Part shown: positions 1 through 6,223 of the stretch, piece by piece
How the letters are laid out: each line of letters starts with the position of its first letter
Position numbering within the stretch: the stretch's first letter is position 1
Source: Bacillota bacterium
GTDB taxonomy: Bacteria; Bacillota; GCA-003054495; Carboxydocellales; JAJZTU01
Direction: 5' to 3'
Length of the DNA stretch: 13,257 nucleotides
Assembly (NCBI GenBank): GCA_021848765.1
Contig: JAJZTU010000066.1
Location: 1 to 13,257 of the forward strand
Made by a program: the position numbers and the translations under genes
The notes under the pieces: model-generated
Databases searched by the model: none
What the model was told of the DNA's origin: nothing
Seen by the model: only the letters and a program-made list of their open reading frames with translations

Positions 1-1
1 G

Positions 2-574
2 GTTGTCCGGGGCGAAGATACCCTGTTGGGTAAACAAGTTGAAGTACATGCCGACCTGGTAGTACTGGCCACTGCCATGGCGCCGGTGCAAGAAGCCTCC
101 GAGCTCGCCCAGAAGATTGGCTTCTCCTACGATAAGGACGGTTTCTTTACCGAAGCCCACCCTAAACTTAGACCTGTGGACACCAATACCGCCGGGATCT
201 TCCTCGCCGGCTGCTGTCAGGGTCCCAAAGATATCCCCGATACGGTGGCCCAGGCCTGTGCGGCCGGCTCCAAGGTCGGCGCATTGTTTTCCAATGACAG
301 CCTGTCCACCAACCCCATGATTTCGGAAGTCAATACAGGGATTTGTTCAGGCTGCTTACAGTGCAGCAGGATTTGTCCTTACAAAGCTATCAGCGGCAAA
401 ACCGTTACTGAGCGGTTACACGGCCAGGAAATTTCCCGGGTGGTGGCCGATGTAAACAGCGGTCTTTGCCAGGGATGCGGCGCATGTGTGTCCGAATGCC
501 GGTCAGGCGCCCTGAATCTGAAAGGGTTTAGCAATGAACAATTAATGGCGGAGGTGGATGCGGCATGTCTGTAA
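2..574 (+). CDS. HdrA-like FAD/Fe-S electron-transfer subunit, C-terminal part (cut by window edge)
   Basis: The reading frame is open from the first bases, so this is the last 190 residues of a longer protein whose start lies outside the window. It corresponds to the end of the second FAD domain of HdrA (the LRPVD and AGCCQGP region) followed by a 2x[4Fe-4S] ferredoxin domain with Cys motifs at about 344-376 (CSGCLQCSRICP) and 467-499 (CQGCGACVSEC). HdrA proteins hold FAD and pass electrons between ferredoxin, MvhD and other partners in cytoplasmic complexes. The second Cys motif is followed by Arg instead of the usual Pro. The fragment aligns throughout with residues of roughly 855-1030 of the large fused protein at 1071-4946, so the two are paralogues. 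The stop overlaps the start of the mvhD-like gene by 10 bases, which indicates translational coupling. Family assignment is firm; the specific complex is inferred. Confidence 0.9.
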   Translation, partial: VVRGEDTLLGKQVEVHADLVVLATAMAPVQEASELAQKIGFSYDKDGFFTEAHPKLRPVDTNTAGIFLAGCCQGPKDIPDTVAQACAAGSKVGALFSNDSLSTNPMISEVNTGICSGCLQCSRICPYKAISGKTVTERLHGQEISRVVADVNSGLCQGCGACVSECRSGALNLKGFSNEQLMAEVDAACL

Positions 575-1032
575 ACAGGTCTGTTGATGCGTCTGATAAG
601 CCGGTGGAAAGCAGCGAGTGGAAACCGAAAATTGTGGGGTTTTGTTGCAACTGGTGCAGCTATGCCGGGGCTGACCTGGCCGGGATTAACAGATTCAAAC
701 AACCGCCCAATCTGAGAATAATCAGGGTTCCCTGCTCCGGACGGGTAAATCCCCTATTGGTACTCCGGGCATTTCAAAGGGGAGCGGACGGGGTGCTGAT
801 AGCCGGCTGTCATCCGGGTGACTGCCATTATTCCACCGGGAACTATTTTACCAGAAGGAGATTTTTAATCTTCAAAAGGCTTTTGGAATTTGTCGGTTTT
901 GAACCAGGGCGTTTTCAGGCCAGGTGGATCTCCGGCGCCGAGGGCCAGAAGTTCGCTGAAAACACAAAAAAAGTGGTGGAAGATATCAAAGCTTTGGGAC
1001 CCAATAAACGCATGAGATCTGATAATCTCTAG
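565..1032 (+). CDS. MvhD/FrhD-type hydrogenase Fe-S (electron-transfer) subunit
   Basis: This 155-residue protein has the hallmarks of the MvhD family: a CCNWCSYAGADLAG motif near the N-terminus, then CSGRVNPLLVLRAF and GCHPGDCHY. MvhD carries a [2Fe-2S] cluster and links HdrA to an electron donor or acceptor such as a hydrogenase, formate dehydrogenase or oxidoreductase. The ATG at 565 is preceded by GGAGGTGG at 550-557, seven bases upstream, and lies inside the end of the hdrA-like gene, so the two are translated together. The first 20 or so residues are a poorly conserved leader. A second MvhD domain, visibly similar over its whole length, sits inside the next protein. In some homologues, including BamF of class II benzoyl-CoA reductase, one Cys is replaced by selenocysteine; here the motif has only Cys and no in-frame TGA. 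Family is sure; partner is not. Confidence 0.92.
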   Translation: MSVNRSVDASDKPVESSEWKPKIVGFCCNWCSYAGADLAGINRFKQPPNLRIIRVPCSGRVNPLLVLRAFQRGADGVLIAGCHPGDCHYSTGNYFTRRRFLIFKRLLEFVGFEPGRFQARWISGAEGQKFAENTKKVVEDIKALGPNKRMRSDNL

Positions 1033-1070
1033 AAAGACACGGACACGTAAAATCTGAAGAGGTGATAGTA

Positions 1071-4000
1071 GTGGAAAAAGACTTATTGCTAAAAGAAGAA
1101 ATTCAAAAACTTTGTAAAAGTTATGGAGACAGTAATTTTGGAGACGTAATGGTTGTTGGTGGAGGGATCAGCGGTATTCAAGCTGCTCTTGATCTTGCCA
1201 CTGCAGGTTTTAAAGTTTACCTGGTTGACAAATCACCGACCATTGGCGGCCACATGGCCCAGCTTGACAAGACCTTTCCCACTAATGACTGCTCCATGTG
1301 CATCGAATCTCCTAAGTTTGTTGAATGTAGCAGGCATCCCAATATAGAGATTATCACCTATACTGAAGTTGACAGTGTAGAAGGGGAAGTGGGGGACTTT
1401 AAGGTAACCCTGATTAGAAAGCCCCGCTATGTTGACGAGAGCAAATGCACGGGTTGTACTGTCTGTGTTGAATACTGCCCGGTCAAGTACCCTGATCAAT
1501 TTAATCAAGAGATATCGAAGAATAAAGCCATCCATATATACTTCGCTCAAGCAATTCCCCTTGTCACTTATATAGATGAAAGCTGCCTTTACCTTAAAGA
1601 GAAGAAATGTACTCTTTGCCAAGGAGTCTGTAAGGCTGACGCCATAGATTTCAATCAAAAGCCGGAGAAGGTAGAAGTAAATGTAGGGGCGATAATTCTG
1701 TCTCCTGGGTTTGAGCCATTTGATCCTAAGTTGAGGGAGGATTATGGCTACGGAAAGTTTGAGAACGTGGTAACCAGTATGGACTATGAACGGCTGTTAT
1801 GTGCCACCGGGCCATACGAAGGTGAGATACTGCGCGCTTCCGACAAGAAGCATCCACATAAAATAGCCTGGATTCACTGCGTCGGTTCCAGACAGGTTAT
1901 CCCGGGCGGCAACAGCTATTGTTCAGCCGTATGCTGCACCTATACCCAGAAACAGGTGATTTTGACAAAGGATCATGACGCTGAGGCCGAGTGTACCATA
2001 TTCCATAACGATATTCGTTCCTATGGCAAGGATTTTGAGCGATTCTACCAAAGAACGGAGAAGCTTCCCGGGATTCGATTTATAAGAAGCTACACAACAA
2101 TAGGAAAAGAGATCCCGGAAACCAAGAATGTAACTATAAGATATTCTACCCCGGAAGATGGAGTAAAAGAGGAAGAATTCGATATGGTGGTATTATCCGT
2201 TGGATTGAATCCTCCTGCCAAGTATGAGGATCTGGCAGATAAGTTCGGCATCGAACTCAATTCTCACGGATTCTGTAGAACCAATCCTGTTAATCCAATG
2301 GAGACCTCTCGCCCGGGAATTTTCGTAAGCGGAGCCTTCCGGGGTCCTGTAGATATCCCCGAGTCGGTTGTGACCGCCAGTGGGGCTGGTTCCCAATGTG
2401 GTGAACTCCTTGACTACCGGCGAGGAAACCTGGCCAAAGAAAGGGTATATCCACTGGAAAGGGATGTCTCGGGAGATGAGCCCAGGGTGGGTGTCTATGT
2501 GTGTCATTGTGGAGCAAACATCGGAAGAGTAGTAGATGTTCCTTCCACAGTTGACTATGCCTTGACCTTACCCAATGTCGTTCACGCTGAAGAAAGCCTC
2601 TTTATATGTTCTACTGAGGCTGCCCAGAAACTGGCAAACTCGATCCGGGGAAAAGGGCTCAATCGCGTGGTTGTCGCCGCCTGTACCCCCAGAACACATG
2701 AGCCGCTATTCCGGGACACCCTTCGGGAAGCGGGAATTAATCAATATTACTACGAGATGGCTAATATTAGAGAACATTGCTCCTGGGTTCACTCTAAAGA
2801 TAAGGAAGAGGCCACCGAAAAGGCAAAGGCTTTAATCCGGATGTCGGTAGCCCGAGCTTGCCAATTGGAGCCCTTGCAGGAATTTGATTTGCCCGTCAAC
2901 AAGAAGGCGTTAGTGGTCGGAGGAGGTCTGGCCGGCATGACCAGTGCTCTGAGCGTGGCCAATCAGGGACATGAGGTTCACCTGGTGGAAAAGGATACAG
3001 AACTGGGGGGAATAGCACGAAGAATTCATTACACCTTGGAAGGGCTGGATGTTCAAGCCTATTTGCGTGATGTTATACGGAAGGTTTATCAGCACCCCTT
3101 AGTACGTGTATATACTGATGCTGCCATCATGGAGGCTAGCGGTTATGTAGGGAATTTCGTAACCAAGGTGAAGTCCAATGGAAGGGTCACGGAGATAAAA
3201 CATGGCGCAGCCATTCTCGCTACAGGCGCCGAAGTATACAAACCCACCGAATACCTTTATGGAGAAGATGATAGGGTAATGACCCACCTGGAGTTGGAGG
3301 AGCAAATCGCCAAAGGAGAAGAAAGGGTGATTAACTCCCAGAGTTTGGTGATGATCCAATGCGTAGGCTGCCGAAATGAAGACAGAAACTACTGCAGCCG
3401 GATATGTTGCAGCCAGTCTGTAAAGAACGCCCTGAAACTAAAAGAGATAAACCCGCAGATGGATATCTACATTCTCTTCCGGGATATAAGAACGTATGGG
3501 TTCAGAGAGGATTATTACCGGGAAGCGGCAAGTAAGGATATAAGGTTCATCCGCTATGAGCCGCAGGATAAGCCTCAGGTGGAAGCTGTTGAGGAGGGTG
3601 GTCAGCGTGTCTTAAGGGTTACCGTGACCGATCCTATTTTAGGTAAGCAGCTTGAAGTAGATGCTGATTTAATCGCTTTAGCTGCCGCCGTTATTCCGTC
3701 AGCGGGAAGTCAGGAAGCAACCCGATTATTCAAGGTGGCTTCGAGTCCAGATGGTTTCTTCCAGGAAGCCCATGTCAAACTAAGACCTGTTGACTTTGGC
3801 GCAGAAGGCGTTTACCTGTGTGGGATAGCTCACTATCCCAAGTTTATATCAGAAACGGTTAACCAGGCTTATGGAGCTGCCGGCCGGGCCTTAACGCTTC
3901 TCTCACATGATACAGTCGTAGCCTCCGGCTCTGTTTGCCAGGTGAATGAGAGTAAGTGCATGGGTTGTGGCGCATGTATCTCGGCTTGTACGTATGGCGC

Positions 4001-4946
4001 CATAGAGTTTCATGAGACACGACAAGGCAAAAAGGCCGTGGTTAATCCTGTTCTCTGTAAAGGAGATGGTCTCTGTAATGTAAAGTGTCCAACAGGGGCT
4101 ATTGCACTAAAGCACTATACTGATGAAGAACTCATAAACCAAATTGACGCGGCGGTTCCAGAAATTAGTACAGAACTAGCGTTTAAACCAAGGATGTTAG
4201 GAATTATCTGCAATTGGTGCTGCTACGGAGGGGCGGACCTTGCCGGAGTTTCTCGTTTTCAATACCCTCCTCATATAAAGCTTATAAGGGTAATGTGCTC
4301 CGGCAGAGTCGACCTGGCACATATACTTCGAGCTTTCTCAAATGGAGAAGACGGGGTGTTTGTCGGCGGTTGTTGGACTGGCGACTGCCATTATATTACT
4401 GAAGGAAATTACGATGCATTAAGCATGATGCATCTATGTAAAAAATTACTGGAGCACATAGGGGTCAACCCCGAAAGATTAAGAATTGAATGGGTATCTG
4501 CCGGTGAAGGAATCCGTTTCGCCAACATTATGAATGAATTTAGCACGAAGATACAGAAGTTAGGACCTCTTGGCCAAAGCGAAGGAATAAACCAAGTTGA
4601 ATTAAAGTCCAAGCTTAAAGAAGTTACAAAGTTAATCCCCTACATTAAGTTGGTGAAAAGGGAGAAGCTGGCGATGCATATTCGTAACAACGATCAAGCA
4701 TACAGCGAACTTTTCACCAGTGACGAGATAGACAGGTTATTTTATGAAGTACCCTCGTACTATATTGATCCGGGTAAGTGCCAGGCCTGTATGTCTTGCG
4801 CTAGGAGATGCCCTGCAGAGGCGATTATAAGTACCAAGAACCAGGTCCATGTAATTGACCAGGAGAAATGTATAAAATGCGGAACTTGCTTTGAAGCTTG
4901 CCCCTCTAAATTTGGTGCGGTGACGAAGATTTCCGGCGAGCGTTAG
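1071..4946 (+). CDS. Giant fused HdrA-HdrA-MvhD-ferredoxin flavoprotein
   Basis: A single chain of 1291 residues with no break. In order: an HdrA-type FAD domain (GGGISG near residue 30, the CSMCIESPKFVEC motif, an inserted ferredoxin region starting at Cys126); a second complete HdrA (VCHCG region, CTPRTHEPLF, second dinucleotide fold GGGLAGM near 617, CVGCR motif); a ferredoxin domain (Cys963 onward and Cys996 onward); an MvhD domain (about 1040-1165, CNWCCYGGADLAG); a linker; and a C-terminal 2x[4Fe-4S] ferredoxin (Cys1237-1247 and 1267-1277) resembling the tail of NuoF-like subunits. It should bind two FADs and many clusters, a wire or bifurcation core in the cytosol. I chose the GTG at 1071 because AAGAGGTGAT at 1055-1064 is a good ribosome site six bases away; a GTG at 1062 would lie inside that site. 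In one cluster motif the second Cys is Asp999. Base composition looks more AT-rich than its neighbours. Function beyond electron transfer is inferred. Confidence 0.9.
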   Translation: MEKDLLLKEEIQKLCKSYGDSNFGDVMVVGGGISGIQAALDLATAGFKVYLVDKSPTIGGHMAQLDKTFPTNDCSMCIESPKFVECSRHPNIEIITYTEVDSVEGEVGDFKVTLIRKPRYVDESKCTGCTVCVEYCPVKYPDQFNQEISKNKAIHIYFAQAIPLVTYIDESCLYLKEKKCTLCQGVCKADAIDFNQKPEKVEVNVGAIILSPGFEPFDPKLREDYGYGKFENVVTSMDYERLLCATGPYEGEILRASDKKHPHKIAWIHCVGSRQVIPGGNSYCSAVCCTYTQKQVILTKDHDAEAECTIFHNDIRSYGKDFERFYQRTEKLPGIRFIRSYTTIGKEIPETKNVTIRYSTPEDGVKEEEFDMVVLSVGLNPPAKYEDLADKFGIELNSHGFCRTNPVNPMETSRPGIFVSGAFRGPVDIPESVVTASGAGSQCGELLDYRRGNLAKERVYPLERDVSGDEPRVGVYVCHCGANIGRVVDVPSTVDYALTLPNVVHAEESLFICSTEAAQKLANSIRGKGLNRVVVAACTPRTHEPLFRDTLREAGINQYYYEMANIREHCSWVHSKDKEEATEKAKALIRMSVARACQLEPLQEFDLPVNKKALVVGGGLAGMTSALSVANQGHEVHLVEKDTELGGIARRIHYTLEGLDVQAYLRDVIRKVYQHPLVRVYTDAAIMEASGYVGNFVTKVKSNGRVTEIKHGAAILATGAEVYKPTEYLYGEDDRVMTHLELEEQIAKGEERVINSQSLVMIQCVGCRNEDRNYCSRICCSQSVKNALKLKEINPQMDIYILFRDIRTYGFREDYYREAASKDIRFIRYEPQDKPQVEAVEEGGQRVLRVTVTDPILGKQLEVDADLIALAAAVIPSAGSQEATRLFKVASSPDGFFQEAHVKLRPVDFGAEGVYLCGIAHYPKFISETVNQAYGAAGRALTLLSHDTVVASGSVCQVNESKCMGCGACISACTYGAIEFHETRQGKKAVVNPVLCKGDGLCNVKCPTGAIALKHYTDEELINQIDAAVPEISTELAFKPRMLGIICNWCCYGGADLAGVSRFQYPPHIKLIRVMCSGRVDLAHILRAFSNGEDGVFVGGCWTGDCHYITEGNYDALSMMHLCKKLLEHIGVNPERLRIEWVSAGEGIRFANIMNEFSTKIQKLGPLGQSEGINQVELKSKLKEVTKLIPYIKLVKREKLAMHIRNNDQAYSELFTSDEIDRLFYEVPSYYIDPGKCQACMSCARRCPAEAIISTKNQVHVIDQEKCIKCGTCFEACPSKFGAVTKISGER

Positions 4947-4985
4947 AAAAGCACAGTAGGTATTAACAATTGGCGGTGTTTAGCG

Positions 4986-5909
4986 GTGAACATAGATTTT
5001 TTAAAAACCTTCGTCAAAATTGCCCAGTTGGGCAACCTGACCAAGGTAGCGGAAGAGCTGGGATTCAGCCAGCCTGCGATAACCAAACAACTAAAGGCCC
5101 TGGAACAAGAATTCGGGGCCGAATTATTGGAACGGGGTCAGAAAAAGCCCCGGTTAAGTGAAGCGGGCTTAATCCTGGAAATGTACGCCGGGCAGATTTT
5201 AAGCCTGATTGAAAAGGCTAAATATGATATTACCAAGCTGAACAAAACAGTCAGCGGTAAACTCAGCATAGCTGCCAGCAGTATTCCCGGGCACTACATC
5301 CTGCCTTGCATCGCGGGTGAATTTTGTAAGGAATATCCCCTGGTACACCTCAGTTTTGAAAACGGTGATACTGATGAAGTTATTAAAAGAGTGTTGGATA
5401 AATCTGTACAAATCGGAGCGGTAGGCGCCTATCCCAACCTTTCGCAGCTAATATGTCACCGTTTTTTTACCGACCGGCTGATTTTAATCGCCTCGTGTGG
5501 CCATAAATGGTCAAAGGTTGAGCAAATTCCGGTGAACGAACTGAAAAACGGAACCTTTATTTGGCGGGAGAAAGGTTCGGGTACCCGGAAAAGTATTGAA
5601 AATATTTTGCTGTCCCAAGGTATTGACGTCAGCCAATTAAACATTTCTATGGAACTGGGCAGTACCGAGGCTATTATTACTGCAGTAGAAGCCGGCTACG
5701 GAGTATCTTTTGTTTCCAAATGGTCAGTGCAAAAAGCAATTCAGCTGGGCCGCTTAAAGGAAATCAAAATTGCCGGATTTAATGGTAACAGGGACCTTTA
5801 TCTAATTTACTTAAGTTCGGATTTATTACCGCGAACTGTGGAGAGTTTTATTAATTTTGCAAACAGCGCAACAGTCCAGGAAAAGTTGGTAAAATATTTA
5901 AATGGGTAA
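4986..5909 (+). CDS. LysR-family transcriptional regulator
   Basis: A 307-residue LysR-type regulator of normal length. The N-terminal winged helix-turn-helix spans about residues 1-60, with the typical AEELGFSQPAITKQLKALE recognition region, followed by a linker helix and a periplasmic-binding-protein-like effector domain from about residue 90 (GKLSIAASSIPGHYILP). The effector region resembles the CysB/CysL group in general form, but the ligand cannot be read. The GTG at 4986 has a GGCGGTG at 4972-4978, a one-mismatch ribosome site. It begins 39 bases after the giant Hdr fusion on the same strand with no terminator between, so it is probably the last gene of that transcript, and it ends before a strong terminator. 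Palindromes in front of the next gene (AOR family) are plausible targets, making it a candidate link between the two halves of the system. Confidence 0.93.
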   Translation: MNIDFLKTFVKIAQLGNLTKVAEELGFSQPAITKQLKALEQEFGAELLERGQKKPRLSEAGLILEMYAGQILSLIEKAKYDITKLNKTVSGKLSIAASSIPGHYILPCIAGEFCKEYPLVHLSFENGDTDEVIKRVLDKSVQIGAVGAYPNLSQLICHRFFTDRLILIASCGHKWSKVEQIPVNELKNGTFIWREKGSGTRKSIENILLSQGIDVSQLNISMELGSTEAIITAVEAGYGVSFVSKWSVQKAIQLGRLKEIKIAGFNGNRDLYLIYLSSDLLPRTVESFINFANSATVQEKLVKYLNG

Positions 5910-5969
5910 ATTTACGCATCCTTCAGCATCCCACCACGCATCCCTACATAATTATTTTCAACCAATACA

Positions 5970-6000
5970 AAGCCCGGTTTCGAAAACCGGGTTATTTTTT
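5970..6000 (+). terminator. Rho-independent terminator after lysR
   Basis: An eight-base-pair stem CCCGGTTT / AAACCGGG with a three-base loop (5973-5991) is followed by a TTATTTTTT tract. It lies about 60 bases after the lysR stop codon and separates the Hdr-lysR transcript from the AOR-family operon. Confidence 0.9.
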
Positions 6001-6044
6001 GCCCGTTAATCCTTTTTTATTTTCCGACTTGAGCCATTCTCCTC

Positions 6045-6073
6045 TTGACTTTCCTGCTAAACCAGGCCATAAT
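6045..6073 (+). promoter_or_regulatory. Sigma-A type promoter for the AOR-family operon
   Basis: TTGACT (6045-6050) and CATAAT (6068-6073) are separated by exactly 17 bases, each one mismatch from consensus. Transcription would start near 6080, giving a leader of about 144 bases before the ATG at 6224. The start point falls inside the large palindrome at 6072-6106. A second TTGACC at 6181 has no suitable -10 before the ribosome site and was not chosen. Confidence 0.7.
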
Positions 6074-6106
6074 TTATTATAGAGAACGATGTTCTCGATA
6101 ATAAAT
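6072..6106. promoter_or_regulatory. 35-bp near-perfect palindrome over the promoter start point (operator candidate)
   Basis: The arms are ATTTATTAT-A-GAGAAC and GTTCTC-G-ATAATAAAT around a central GAT, with only one mismatched pair (6081 against 6097). It overlaps the end of the -10 element and the predicted +1, where a bound protein would block initiation. No T-tract follows, so it is not a terminator. The obvious candidate binder is the LysR protein encoded just upstream, but a different repressor is equally possible. Confidence 0.6.
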
Positions 6107-6116
6107 ATGTTTATAA

Positions 6117-6136
6117 TAATAAACAGAAGTTTATTA
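6117..6136. promoter_or_regulatory. Second AT-rich inverted repeat in the AOR leader
   Basis: TAATAAAC and GTTTATTA flank AGAA, a perfect eight-base dyad. The outer sequence ATAATAAA occurs at 6098-6105 and again at 6116-6123, so this may be an accessory half-site cluster for the same regulator that binds 6072-6106. The role is inferred only from sequence symmetry and position. Confidence 0.4.
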
Positions 6137-6223
6137 AGGTGAACAAACATCTCTTTAATTAATCAATGTGGCCTGATTTATTGACCGGTAAGGTATGCAT
6201 GTTATCGTGAGGAGGGGAAGCCG

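Noticed and set aside
565..1032. Selenocysteine codon in the MvhD-like gene, as in BamF
   Set aside because: The conserved positions are TGC/TGT cysteine codons and there is no in-frame TGA before the stop.
6181..6207. TTGACC as a promoter close to the AOR start codon
   Set aside because: The only -10-like sequence is off spacing and transcription would start inside the ribosome site; the TTGACT-CATAAT pair at 6045 fits much better.
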